From NCBI RefSeq assembly GCF_001279005.1, contig NZ_LGCN01000040.1, positions 98,199 to 162,198 on the forward strand: a DNA stretch of 64,000 nt, given 5' to 3'. The notes under the pieces were generated by a model. It had not been told where the DNA came from. It worked only from the letters and a program-made list of their open reading frames with translations, and did not search any database. Of this stretch, positions 1 to 10,042 are shown piece by piece (position 1 is the stretch's first letter; each line of letters begins with the position of its first letter). This DNA is from Streptomyces caelestis (GTDB lineage Bacteria > Actinomycetota > Actinomycetes > Streptomycetales > Streptomycetaceae). The position numbers were made by a program, and so were the translations under genes.

Positions 1-984
1 GGCCGCCGTGTCCTGCTCGCCGCCCCCCGGGGCTACTGCGCGGGAGTGGACCGCGCCGTGATCGCCGTCGAGAAGGCCCTGGAGCAGTACGGGGCCCCCG
101 TCTACGTCCGGCACGAGATCGTGCACAACAAATACGTCGTGCAGACCCTGGAGAAGAAGGGCGCGATCTTCGTCGAACGGACGGAGGAGGTCCCGCCGGG
201 CAACATCGTCATGTTCTCCGCGCACGGCGTCGCCCCGGTCGTCCACGAGGAGGCCGAGCGCGGCCGGCTCGCCACCATCGACGCCACCTGCCCGCTGGTC
301 ACCAAGGTCCACAAGGAAGCCGTCCGCTTCGCGAACGACGACTACGACATCCTGCTGATCGGCCACGAGGGCCACGAGGAGGTCATCGGCACCTCCGGCG
401 AGGCCCCCGACCACATCCAGCTCGTCGACGGGCCCGACGACGTGGCCAAGGTCGAGGTCCGCGACCCCTCCAGGGTCGTCTGGCTCTCCCAGACCACCCT
501 CTCCGTCGACGAGACCATGGAGACCGTCGACGCCCTCAAGGAGAAGTTCCCCCAGCTGATCTCCCCGCCCAGCGACGACATCTGCTACGCCACGCAGAAC
601 CGCCAGCTCGCGGTCAAGCAGATGGGCGCCGAGGCGGACCTGGTGATCGTGGTCGGCTCGCGCAACTCCTCCAACTCCAAGCGGCTGGTGGAGGTCGCCA
701 AGCTGGCCGGCGCCCGTGCGGCGTACCTGGTGGACTTCGCCGACGAGATCGACGAGGCCTGGCTGGAGGGCGTGAGCACGGTCGGCGTCACCTCGGGCGC
801 CTCGGTGCCGGAGGTCCTGGTCGAGCAGGTGCTGGAATGGCTGTCGGGGCGCGGCTTCGAGGACGTCGAGATCGTCAAGGCCGCCGAGGAGTCCATCACC
901 TTCTCGCTGCCCAAGGAGCTCCGCCGCGACCTGCGCGAGGAGGCGGCGGCCCTGGTGGCCGAGCGCGGCGGCTCCGGGGCGTGA
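1..984 (+). CDS. ispH: 4-hydroxy-3-methylbut-2-enyl diphosphate reductase (5' partial)
   Basis: IspH (LytB) performs the last step of the MEP isoprenoid pathway, reducing HMBPP to IPP and DMAPP with a [4Fe-4S] cluster. The reading frame is already open at base 1 and encodes [20 protein letters not shown] before the first in-frame ATG at 46, so the true start lies left of the window. The three cluster cysteines are visible in [20 protein letters not shown] and ICYATQNRQ. The family motifs [23 protein letters not shown] and NSSNSKRL are also present. The visible 327 codons nearly fill the usual length, so only a few residues should be missing. ppgK follows 82 bases downstream on the same strand. 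Confidence 0.97.
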   Translation, partial: GRRVLLAAPRGYCAGVDRAVIAVEKALEQYGAPVYVRHEIVHNKYVVQTLEKKGAIFVERTEEVPPGNIVMFSAHGVAPVVHEEAERGRLATIDATCPLVTKVHKEAVRFANDDYDILLIGHEGHEEVIGTSGEAPDHIQLVDGPDDVAKVEVRDPSRVVWLSQTTLSVDETMETVDALKEKFPQLISPPSDDICYATQNRQLAVKQMGAEADLVIVVGSRNSSNSKRLVEVAKLAGARAAYLVDFADEIDEAWLEGVSTVGVTSGASVPEVLVEQVLEWLSGRGFEDVEIVKAAEESITFSLPKELRRDLREEAAALVAERGGSGA

Positions 985-1066
985 TCCGCGCGGTGACGGT
1001 GGAGCGGGTGTGACGGCCGAGGAGGCCGGATCCGTGACGTCGCGTCCCACGTCGTAACGTGGGGCC

Positions 1067-1813
<747 letters not shown>

Positions 1814-1816
1814 GAC

Positions 1817-2422
1817 CTACGGCCGGGCGGGACGGTTCCGCGCGGTGCGCCGGTTGGCCGCGCGCACCCGGCGCGTCCTGCGGACGAGCACGATCAGACC
1901 CGCGACCAGCGTCCCGCCGTAGAGCCACCCGGCCTGGGTGGCGAGGCCCGTCACCATGCCCATCAGCCGGTCGCCGGTGCCGCCGCCGCCCTCGTCGGCG
2001 AGCGGGACCAGCCCCACGGCGAACGCGATCGGCACCACGACGGGCGCGACGAGCAGGTCCCCCTCGCGCACCCACAGCGCGGTCAGCGCGCACACCGGCG
2101 GGAAGAGCACGCCGTACACGGTCTGCGAAGCCCCGAACAGCGCCTCGGTCAGCAGACCGAGGACGAGCATCGTCAGCCCGCAGAACAGGACCGAGCCCAG
2201 ACCGGTGAGCCGCGGGTTGGGCAGCCGCCGGACCGCGGGCGGGGAACCGGGCCGGCCCTCCGGCACCCGGGCGGGCCGGGCGGACCGCGTGGCCCCGCCC
2301 CCCGCCGCCCGTCCCGCCTGCGAAGGCAGCGGCGGCTTGGCCGGTCCGGCCGGGCTGTCACGTCGCGGTCCGTACCGTCCGTACCGTCCGTACCGCGCGG
2401 GTCGCGTCCTGTGTTGCTCCAC
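1817..2422 (-). CDS. DUF6542 family membrane protein
   Basis: This is a 201-aa protein of unknown function. The N-terminal third is basic, Pro/Gly-rich and low in complexity, with a short YGRYGRYG repeat encoded by three copies of a 9-bp DNA repeat near 2370-2396. The C-terminal part has about four hydrophobic segments, starting with LTGLGSVLFCGLTMLVLGLL, and ends in a basic tail. I chose the GTG at 2422 (VEQHRTRPARYG), which resembles Streptomyces homologues from memory. The open frame extends to 2587, but that part is Arg-rich noise facing ychF. The family is conserved next to ychF and ispH in streptomycetes. No catalytic motif is visible. Confidence 0.75.
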   Translation of the reverse strand: MEQHRTRPARYGRYGRYGPRRDSPAGPAKPPLPSQAGRAAGGGATRSARPARVPEGRPGSPPAVRRLPNPRLTGLGSVLFCGLTMLVLGLLTEALFGASQTVYGVLFPPVCALTALWVREGDLLVAPVVVPIAFAVGLVPLADEGGGGTGDRLMGMVTGLATQAGWLYGGTLVAGLIVLVRRTRRVRAANRRTARNRPARP

Positions 2423-2604
2423 TGAACCAACGTAGGTCGTTTTATGTGCCGAACGGCCCCTGAGACACGCCGGGGATCGGAGTCCGGCCGGACGTTCGAC
2501 TGTGTCGCCGGGGTGCGGGCGGGCACGCCGTAGACTGGTGGATCGGCCCACGCAGCCCCGTCGGCCGGTCCTCGTCCCCATCCTCACGTACGGGAAGTCG
2601 CAAC

Positions 2605-3693
<1,089 letters not shown>

Positions 3694-3753
3694 CGGGTAC
3701 TCCATCCCACATCGATGACCTGGAAACGTACAGGTCATACAGGTCATGAGGGA

Positions 3754-3781
3754 GGGGCCCTGCCTTTCCAGGTCGGGCCCC
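3754..3781. terminator. Stem-loop between ychF and the TIR operon
   Basis: A 7-bp inverted repeat (GGGGCCC at 3754-3760, GGGCCCC at 3775-3781) with a 14-base loop lies 60 bases after the ychF stop and 100 bases past the end of the convergent 439-aa gene. It has no T-tract, so a bidirectional terminator role is only plausible. A short direct repeat, ACAGGTCAT twice, sits just upstream near 3730-3747. Confidence 0.4.
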
Positions 3782-3882
3782 CGGCTGGTTCCCGCGCTTG
3801 CCCAGGTCCATGGACAGGAAGGGGGCTTTCCTGCCGCGGTGTGCGGTGAAGGGAAGCCACGGAGAGCCGACCGCCTACCGGA

Positions 3883-5202
3883 TCAGCCCTCGTACTCGCC
3901 GTCCTCGTCCCCTGCGCGAGGTGCGGCGGGCCGGCGCCGGCTGTGCGCGGTGTCGCGGAAATGCGGAGGTGTCGTGTCGCTCTCGTTCGTCTCCCGCCGG
4001 CCTTGGCTCCGTTCGCCCGTGTCGGCATCCGGGTCCGCGGCCGCGTTAGTGAACGGCGAACCCCCGGGGTCCGGGAAGCGCGGCGACCAGGGTCCCGTGT
4101 GGTCTCCTTCACTCGAAGGCCCGTCTCCCGGTCCCTCGTCGTCGCCCTCGTCGGGCACCGGGAGAAAAGTCTGCCTGATCTCCTCGGCGGCCTCGTCCAG
4201 CCCTTCCTCTTCCAGGATCCGCACCACACGATGCACAAGCACCGTGTGCCCGTCCGTGTCCGGCTTCAGGCCTGCTGCCACTAGCAACAGGCGCAGCCGA
4301 TCCGCGACCCCCACTTCCTCCTCGGGGTCGAACACCCCTCCCTCCTGGCCGTGTCCGTCCCACGATGGGCCCCCGACGGTCGCCTCGCTCCGCGCGCCCA
4401 CGTGCGGTACGAGCAGGTGACGGAAGAGCTCGGGCACCTCCTCGTCATTGGCCGCCGCCGCGATCTGGGCGAGCGGGCCGATCATGCCGACCGCCTTCTC
4501 GATCTCGTTCTCGTGGCGGGCGAGCCACCACACCACCGCGCTGCCCGCGCTCTTGAGTACGTCATCACCGAGGTAGCGTCGCTTGTTGCGCTCGTGCTGA
4601 CGCTCGTACTCCCAGACCACCTCGTCCTTGCGAAGGTCGCTCAGCTTCCTCAGGCGTTCGCGGTCGGCGGGGGCGAGGGTCAGCGTCACATCGGCCGCGA
4701 GAGCCTTCACCCGTCCGCTCCGGTCGGGGAGCGGGGCGCTCAGCTCCCCCTCCAGGAGGTACCGCGCGAAGCTCACCCGGCCGGGCTCCTCGTGGCGGAC
4801 GACCTCCAGGGCCCGGCTGACGACCGAGGACACGGCGAGGGCGGGGGAAGCGCCGTCTGACCGGCCGGCGTGGTCGTCGGGGACCGGCCTCCACCACACA
4901 GTGGCGGAGAAGAGGAAGTCGTAGCCGTCTGCCCCGCTCGGCAGCGCCGCGTCGATCACCCGCGTCTCCTGGTACGGCTGCTCCGTCGGTGCCGCGGGCG
5001 GCACGGGTTCCCTGGGTTCGTACGGGCCTGCCGACGCACGGCCACCGCTGAAGACCGTCATCACGAGCAGCAGGGATCCCGAGGTCGTGACCATGGACAT
5101 GAAGCCCCACAGCCATGGCGACCAGTGCAGGAGGTTTCCGAGCACAGCCGGTGTGAGGCCGCAGAGAGCGACGAACAACAGGCTGGGAAAGCGGTGTCTC
5201 AT
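3883..5202 (-). CDS. Membrane-anchored protein, third gene of the TIR operon
   Basis: This 439-aa protein is not one I recognise by name. Two hydrophobic helices occupy roughly residues 6-24 and 29-52 and would anchor it in the membrane. A soluble alpha/beta region of about 200 residues follows (ATVWWRP, then ALAADVTLTLAPADRERL). A charged helix WEYERQHERNKRRYL leads into SAVVWWLARHENEIEKAVG. This pattern loosely recalls SPFH/band-7 proteins, but I cannot confirm that. The last 130 residues are acidic, Pro/Gly-rich and probably disordered. The ATG at 5202 overlaps the TGA of the 661-aa gene (ATGA), so the two are translationally coupled. An in-frame extension to 5865 is a shadow of the upstream gene. 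Confidence 0.72.
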   Translation of the reverse strand: MRHRFPSLLFVALCGLTPAVLGNLLHWSPWLWGFMSMVTTSGSLLLVMTVFSGGRASAGPYEPREPVPPAAPTEQPYQETRVIDAALPSGADGYDFLFSATVWWRPVPDDHAGRSDGASPALAVSSVVSRALEVVRHEEPGRVSFARYLLEGELSAPLPDRSGRVKALAADVTLTLAPADRERLRKLSDLRKDEVVWEYERQHERNKRRYLGDDVLKSAGSAVVWWLARHENEIEKAVGMIGPLAQIAAAANDEEVPELFRHLLVPHVGARSEATVGGPSWDGHGQEGGVFDPEEEVGVADRLRLLLVAAGLKPDTDGHTVLVHRVVRILEEEGLDEAAEEIRQTFLPVPDEGDDEGPGDGPSSEGDHTGPWSPRFPDPGGSPFTNAAADPDADTGERSQGRRETNESDTTPPHFRDTAHSRRRPAAPRAGDEDGEYEG

Positions 5203-7184
5203 CGTTCCTCTTCCGTGGTCCGTGGTCTGGTACCCGCACGCTCCGTGTTCTCCGTGCGGGTGTATTGCGCGTGGTCGATGTGCTGCCAGAAGAGGGTGGC
5301 GACGCCCGCCCGGGACGGGTGGTGCGCGGACCCCGCCCAGCCGCAGGCGATGACGTAGAGGCGGTGGAGAGCGGCCGTGCGGCCGTGCGTTGCCCCGACC
5401 ATCACGCCCAGCGCCATTTCCCGTGTGCTGTCGCCCGCCGCGGCGCTCAGCCAGCTGCTCACCAACAAGTTCCAGAGCCTCGTCGGCGGCTGGGAGAACA
5501 CCGTCTCCCAGCCCAGGAACAGGTCCGGCCACGGCGGCGGGTCCGGTGCCCGGTCGCTCCTCAGCAGCTCCGCTAGCAGGCGGAGATGAAGCTCCGCATT
5601 GCGCGGCCCCCGACGCGTCCGGTCCCGCAGACGGTCGATTAGCAGCCGGTAGAGCCGGCGATCGCGGCCGGCGAAGCCGAGAAGTGCCTCCCGGGCCTCG
5701 CGTGCCGCCTCCCCCTTCCGTACGGCGAGGTAGTGAAGCCGTACCATCGCCTGATCCGGGTGCGTCGCGCCGAGGCTCTGCAGGCAGGCGACGGTCAGGA
5801 CGCGGGCGAGACCGTCCGACAAGGAGCCGGAACTCACGCACCTGTAAATCCGCTTGCGGAACCATCCTCCGAACCTCTCGTGACTGAGGCCGAGTTCGAG
5901 GGCCGCCACGGCTCGCGGTTCGCAGGACGCCCCGGTCGCACTGTCCGCCCAGCGGACCGCAAGGTCGAAGAGGTGGTCGGGCCGCCCGACGGCCAGAGAC
6001 CGCTCACTGAAGCGGACGATGACGTTCACCCGGTCGTCGGTGGTCAGACCGCGCAGCCCGGCGGCATGGCCGATCCAATCCCTGAGATCGTCGCGTACTC
6101 CGGGGAAGTTCGCCCAGAAGTACGTCCGTACCGCGTCGGCATAGGCCAGCCGCTCGAAGTGGAGCCGTCCGTCCGGGTCCCGCTCGATTCCGAGCCCCGC
6201 CAACCGCTCCCCGAAATCCGTCCGCGCGAGCTCGGTCGTCGCCTCCTCCTCGTGCCTCACCGTCCTCATAAGGTCGTGCCACGCCTCGTAGACGATGTCA
6301 GCGCCGGACTCCTCGAACATTGCCGTCGCGAGCAGCAGGGCACGCTCGGGCGCAGTACGGACCGAGACCACCTGTCGGCCCACCTCACCGGCGCGGTCGG
6401 TCACCGCGTGCATCGCCTGGTCGAGCCATCCCGCGAAGTCGGCGCCGAACCGGTCACTGTCACGAGCGGCCCTCACCAGCCCCGCGAACCGCGCCAGTTC
6501 CCGCATGGGGGAGCGGTCGCACAGGCGCTGAAGTCCGGAGCCCTCCAGGTCTGCGGGGCGGAAGGCCATCCGGTCCATGCGGAGGTACCGGGTGACGACG
6601 GCGACGCCCCGGGGGCGCCCCAGTGTCACCGTGTGCGGTTCGAGGCCCGGCGCATGGGCGTGCTCCATGCCCGAGGGCAGGACGACGACCATGTGGGCCC
6701 CCGCATCCTGGACCTGTGACCGGCGCACGGCCAGGTGGCGCTGGGCCTTGGCGTACGCCTCTTCGTCGGCGATCCCGGACAGGTCGAGGAGGAAGCGGTC
6801 CCCCTCACCGGGAGCGAGGGGGTTCTCGTCCTTGCCCATGACGGGAAGCTCCTCGAACCGGACTCCCTCCTCTTCGGCGCCCCCGTCCTCACCGACCCCG
6901 TGCAGCAGCATGATCGCCGCGGCGCGGCGGCCGCTGCCGGGCGGAGCCTTCAGCAGCACCACCGATCCGGGCTTCTCCAGGCGGTCGGAGGCGACGCGGT
7001 AGCTCCGCGGCGGAACGAATCGGTCGGCCAGGCGCATCCGGTCCTCGCGGGCGATCCGGAGGGACTCGACCCCTTTTCGGATCATCCAGTCCGTGCCGAC
7101 GCCGTAGAAGACGTACTGGTGCCCCTCGCCGTTGTTCACCGGGGCGCGCGGATCGTTGACGGTGACGCGGTCCCGTCCGGTCAT
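5199..7184 (-). CDS. Degenerate P-loop / helical-repeat protein paired with TIR protein
   Basis: This is a 661-aa protein of unassigned family. Residues 9-24 read VNDPRAPVNNGEGHQY, nearly the same as a motif in the tail of the TIR protein encoded just upstream. A Walker A-like loop follows at about residues 74-86 (LLKAPPGSGRRAAA). The usual GK[S/T] is GRR, so nucleotide binding is doubtful. RFLLDLSGI resembles a Walker B strand. Residues about 200-640 look all-helical and repeat-like. The layout (motif, NTPase-like core, long helical C-terminus) is that of a STAND-type sensor, but I infer this from shape only. Its start overlaps the TIR stop by 4 bases. Confidence 0.72.
   Translation of the reverse strand: MTGRDRVTVNDPRAPVNNGEGHQYVFYGVGTDWMIRKGVESLRIAREDRMRLADRFVPPRSYRVASDRLEKPGSVVLLKAPPGSGRRAAAIMLLHGVGEDGGAEEEGVRFEELPVMGKDENPLAPGEGDRFLLDLSGIADEEAYAKAQRHLAVRRSQVQDAGAHMVVVLPSGMEHAHAPGLEPHTVTLGRPRGVAVVTRYLRMDRMAFRPADLEGSGLQRLCDRSPMRELARFAGLVRAARDSDRFGADFAGWLDQAMHAVTDRAGEVGRQVVSVRTAPERALLLATAMFEESGADIVYEAWHDLMRTVRHEEEATTELARTDFGERLAGLGIERDPDGRLHFERLAYADAVRTYFWANFPGVRDDLRDWIGHAAGLRGLTTDDRVNVIVRFSERSLAVGRPDHLFDLAVRWADSATGASCEPRAVAALELGLSHERFGGWFRKRIYRCVSSGSLSDGLARVLTVACLQSLGATHPDQAMVRLHYLAVRKGEAAREAREALLGFAGRDRRLYRLLIDRLRDRTRRGPRNAELHLRLLAELLRSDRAPDPPPWPDLFLGWETVFSQPPTRLWNLLVSSWLSAAAGDSTREMALGVMVGATHGRTAALHRLYVIACGWAGSAHHPSRAGVATLFWQHIDHAQYTRTENTERAGTRPRTTEEER
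7113..7160 (-). repeat. Motif-encoding repeat, copy 2 (head of 661-aa protein)
   Basis: These 48 bases encode VNDPRAPVNNGEGHQY. They match the copy at 7298-7345 at about 36 of 48 positions by eye, with differences concentrated where the protein also varies. The copies sit 185 bases apart, either side of the gene boundary. Confidence 0.75.
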
Positions 7185-7972
7185 CGTCCGTCGTCCGAGC
7201 GTCGGCGCTCACGCTCGAAGCGCTGGTGGACCGTACCGCTGTTGTCGCCCGCCGTGAACTGGACCCCGGTGTTGTCGCCCTGGAAGTGGGGAGCGTTGTA
7301 CTGGTGGCCCCGACCGGTATTCACGGGACCCTGCGGCTCGTTGACGAAGGTGCCCAGGTCACCGTTGAGGTTTCCGATGCCGCCGCGGACGCGCTGCTCG
7401 ACGTCACGCGTCCGCATCCTGGTATGTCCGGCGGCCCGGTCCGACTTCTTGCGGGAATTCGCCTCCGCTCGCTCCCGCGCCGCACGGGCGTCGCGGTCCT
7501 CGTCGCCCAGCTCCGGCAGCAGCCGGGCGAGGGTGTCGCCGAGCGACGTCAGGTCCGACTCGGCGTTGCGGTGGTCGAACCGCCTGTACTGGCAGTCTGC
7601 CAGTTCTCGCAGGTCTTCCGGGAGGACGGAGGGGTTGATCCGTGTGGCCTTTCCGACGAGCACGGGGATCACCAGGATCCCGCGGTCGAGCGCGGTCTGG
7701 ATCTCACGACGGGTCCAGTCCTGCTCGGCTTCGAGGGCGGGGCGGCCGTCGGCCCCCTGTACCTCCGCCCAACGCGGGCCGATCACGGCGAGAAGTGCCT
7801 GGCACTCCTCCATAGCCCTGATCAGTTCCACCGGGAAACGGCGCCCGGCCTCGATCGAGTTGCTGGCGAAGAAGATCCGCTCGTCGCCGAACCGGCGGGA
7901 GAGCTCTCGCGCGATCATGGTCGCGGCGTTTTCCACGTCACCTGTGCGGTAGTTGACGAAGACATCAGGCAT
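7181..7972 (-). CDS. TIR domain protein with C-terminal shared motif
   Basis: This 263-aa protein has a TIR domain at residues about 1-155. The strand A motif is PDVFVNYRTGD. ERIFFASNSIEAGRRF and CQALLAVIGPRW follow, then DWTRREIQTALDRG, where E90 sits at the catalytic glutamate position of NAD-cleaving TIRs, then ILVIPVLVG. A charged linker (about 155-205) leads to a Gly/Asn/Gln-rich tail. The tail holds VNEPQGPVNTGRGHQY (210-225) and the related GDNTGVQFTAGDNSGTVHQ. NAD hydrolysis is inferred from family knowledge. The ATG at 7972 has AAGGGA upstream. A longer frame to 8182 is rejected because it runs through an 8-bp tandem repeat. It is first in a three-gene operon with 4-base overlaps. 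Confidence 0.88.
   Translation of the reverse strand: MPDVFVNYRTGDVENAATMIARELSRRFGDERIFFASNSIEAGRRFPVELIRAMEECQALLAVIGPRWAEVQGADGRPALEAEQDWTRREIQTALDRGILVIPVLVGKATRINPSVLPEDLRELADCQYRRFDHRNAESDLTSLGDTLARLLPELGDEDRDARAARERAEANSRKKSDRAAGHTRMRTRDVEQRVRGGIGNLNGDLGTFVNEPQGPVNTGRGHQYNAPHFQGDNTGVQFTAGDNSGTVHQRFERERRRSDDGR
7298..7345 (-). repeat. Motif-encoding repeat, copy 1 (tail of TIR protein)
   Basis: These 48 bases encode VNEPQGPVNTGRGHQY, residues 210-225 of the TIR protein. It pairs with the copy at 7113-7160 in the next gene. Eleven of 16 residues are identical, with one further D/E exchange. Confidence 0.75.
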
Positions 7973-8071
7973 GAAGGTTCCCTTCGTGAGAGGAGGGCGG
8001 AGGCGCATGGGTATGGGCGCGAGGGCTGCAGACCGGGCTCCGGGACTCTGGCTCATCCGGGGTACGAGGCG

Positions 8072-8119
8072 CCCGACCGCCCGACCGCCCGACCGCCCGA
8101 CCGCCCGACCGCCCGACCG
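8072..8119. repeat. Six perfect tandem copies of an 8-bp unit (CCCGACCG)
   Basis: Six uninterrupted copies of CCCGACCG fill 8072-8119, about 100 bases upstream of the TIR start and 215 bases past the stop of the XRE gene. The array lies in the likely promoter or leader region of the TIR operon. Arrays of this kind can change copy number by slippage. No protein use of it is supported. Confidence 0.9.
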
Positions 8120-8333
8120 CGTGACGGCACGGTGCGTCCACGGAAGGGCGTACGGATGGAGGTGCGCCGTCCGGCGCTTCACTGGTCGCGGGTAGCCCGA
8201 GGAAGGCGGAGCACGGAGCGAGCGTCGGGCGGGGATCAGAAGGTCCCGTCGGGATCGCGGGATCCGGAGGGCCGACCGGGCAGTCCGGCGAGCCGGACGG
8301 CTCGAGGAGCCGGCGTCGGTCCTGGAAGCGGTC

Positions 8334-9578
8334 TCAGTCGTGCGCGGGGGCGAGTACCCGTGCCAGCGCCGGTTGCAGATCGTGTACGGCCCGGCTGCTC
8401 CGGAACCGGGAGAGTTCCCGCGCGAGACGCCGGACGTCGCTGTTCACCGTCGCCGAGGATACGACCGGCATCATCCCCAGGAACTCCCCGGCGATCGTGC
8501 ACGCGTGCTCGGCATCTCCGGAGGCGGCGTGGGCCAAAGCCCTGCGGAAGCCGTACCGGGCGCGGGTGCGCAGCGCGTGCGCTGGAAGGCGGCGGCACTC
8601 CCGGTCGAGGACCTCGGCGGCGGCCTTGGGGCGACCGAGGTCGTAGAGGCACCAGCCGGTCGTCATTGCCGCCGGATCGCTCACGTGGGTGGTGCCGATC
8701 ACAGGCTCGGCGCCGCTGCGGGCGTCGTCGCTGCCGAGCAGTTCCCGCGCCCTGTCGAGACTGCGGAGGCAGTCGTGTTCGTTGCCGATGAGCGCGTGTC
8801 CCTGCGCCTCCCGCTGGGCCGCGAGTCCCCGGATACGCGGCGGGAGCTCGCTGCTCTGGGCCCGCTGGGCCAAGGCGACGGTGCCTGCGGCGTCCCCGTT
8901 GTAGAGCGTGACAAGGGCGCGCCGCACAAGCGCGTAGGAACCGAGGTGCGGATCGCCTCCGGCGTGCGCCAGTTCGACGGCCTCACCTGTCCAGCCGAGG
9001 GCCGCGCCGCTGTCCCCGGCCTCCTGGGCCATCCAGCCGCTGAACTCCGCGAATCGCGACGCGAGCAGGAACCCGCGGGCACGAGTGGCGGACGGGGCGC
9101 CGGCGGCCAGCCCGGTGACCGTGCGCGTCTGCGTCTCCAGCAGGGGAAGCAGGGCCTTCGGCGCGGTGGACTGGCCGAGCTTTCGCAGTTGGTCGAACTG
9201 CGCGCGGAAGGAGGGGAGGAGGGGGTCGGCGGCAGCGGGCGCCTGACTGCCGAGTTTCAGGCCGAGGTCGATCAGCGCCCCCGTACCCGCCGAGAGGACC
9301 GCTCGACGCCCGACGAGCCAGAGGTTCGTGGCGGCGGGGGTTTCGGTGGTGTCCGAGTCGCTCTCGGGGCGGACGGCCAGGCGCTGCAGCTCACCGTTCG
9401 CGCCGAGGAAGGCGTCGCACCGCCGGGCCAGTTCGGGGGATGCGGAACGTTCCCCGCGCTCGACCTTGCTGAGGTGCCCCTTGTCGTAGTTGAGAGCTGC
9501 GGAGAACTCGGTCAGAGTCAGCCCGGCTTCCTGCCGTAAACGGCGAAGTTCCGGGCCGAAACGTAAAGGTGTGCTCAT
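8334..9578 (-). CDS. XRE-family regulator with TPR-like repeats (two TTA codons)
   Basis: This 414-aa protein has an N-terminal XRE helix-turn-helix at about residues 5-60 (LRRLRQEAGLTLTEFSAAL, then GHLSKVERGERS). A long helical, TPR-like region follows, the common Streptomyces design for ligand- or peptide-responsive regulators. I chose the ATG at 9578 because GGGGAGG sits 6 bases upstream. Leu5 and Leu14 are both TTA (9564-9566 and 9537-9539 on the plus strand), the rare codon read by the bldA tRNA. Expression may therefore depend on bldA. The gene precedes the TIR operon on the same strand with a 361-base gap, so it may regulate it. Confidence 0.85.
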   Translation of the reverse strand: MSTPLRFGPELRRLRQEAGLTLTEFSAALNYDKGHLSKVERGERSASPELARRCDAFLGANGELQRLAVRPESDSDTTETPAATNLWLVGRRAVLSAGTGALIDLGLKLGSQAPAAADPLLPSFRAQFDQLRKLGQSTAPKALLPLLETQTRTVTGLAAGAPSATRARGFLLASRFAEFSGWMAQEAGDSGAALGWTGEAVELAHAGGDPHLGSYALVRRALVTLYNGDAAGTVALAQRAQSSELPPRIRGLAAQREAQGHALIGNEHDCLRSLDRARELLGSDDARSGAEPVIGTTHVSDPAAMTTGWCLYDLGRPKAAAEVLDRECRRLPAHALRTRARYGFRRALAHAASGDAEHACTIAGEFLGMMPVVSSATVNSDVRRLARELSRFRSSRAVHDLQPALARVLAPAHD

Positions 9579-9784
9579 CGTTAGCCTCCCCTTGAACAAT
9601 GATCGTGAGAGTTGTGTGCTTCTGCAGGGAACTTCCGTTCGATATTCGCTGGCCGATACGAAGGCTGACGACGAACACCCGTTGTGACCGCGGCGTTTCG
9701 CTTCGCATCCGAGGGCGAGTCTGGCACGAGGCGCGCCTCAAGAATCGGGGTTCGGCGTGGTTGCCCGTTGCCTCTTCTGTCGGG

Positions 9785-10042
9785 CTGCAGAGGGTGGCAG
9801 CGGGGGAGCGGCCCGGTCGGTGCGTGATGTTGAGCGGGCGGTGCCGGGTGGGCAAGTCACGGCTGGTCGAACAGCTTGCAAAGCGGTCTGGAGCCCCGTT
9901 CTTGTTTTACGCGGCAACCTGCGTGTCCCCTGGAGATGACCTCGGACGGTTCGCCTCGGGACGCCCAGCGTCGAAGCTGCTGATGGTGCGGCTCGTGGCC
10001 GCCACGCGGCCGGAGAGCTGGGATGCCGCGTTCGACAGCGCG
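9785..10042 (+). pseudogene. Fragment of an AAA/archaeal-type ATPase (DUF234-associated)
   Basis: This frame encodes CVMLSGRCRVGKSRLVEQLA, a full Walker A (GRCRVGKS), and then SGAPFLFYAA and ATRPESWDAAFDSA. These correspond to the start of streptomycete ATPases usually written RGRRRVGKSRLVEEF...SWDAAL. Homology begins abruptly and stops at about 10042. The Walker B region, sensor and C-terminal half are missing. The surrounding ORF 9599-10078 has no convincing start and its ends are unrelated sequence. This is a remnant, not a working gene. Confidence 0.7.

Noticed and set aside
1817..2208. Overlapping open frames opposite the DUF6542 gene
   Set aside because: They are Arg/Ala/Pro-rich shadows produced by high third-position GC, without motifs or ribosome sites.
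2366..2400. GTACCGTCC repeats as a possible regulatory array
   Set aside because: They lie inside the DUF6542 coding region and encode the YGRYGRYG tract, a common low-complexity N-terminus.
7973..8182. Longer N-terminus for the TIR protein (start at 8182)
   Set aside because: It would translate the 8-bp tandem repeat into SGGRAVGR repeats and lacks a ribosome site. ATG 7972 has one and begins exactly at the TIR strand A.
7972..8333. CRISPR-like array near the TIR operon
   Set aside because: The repeats are 8 bp with no spacers. No cas genes are in the window.
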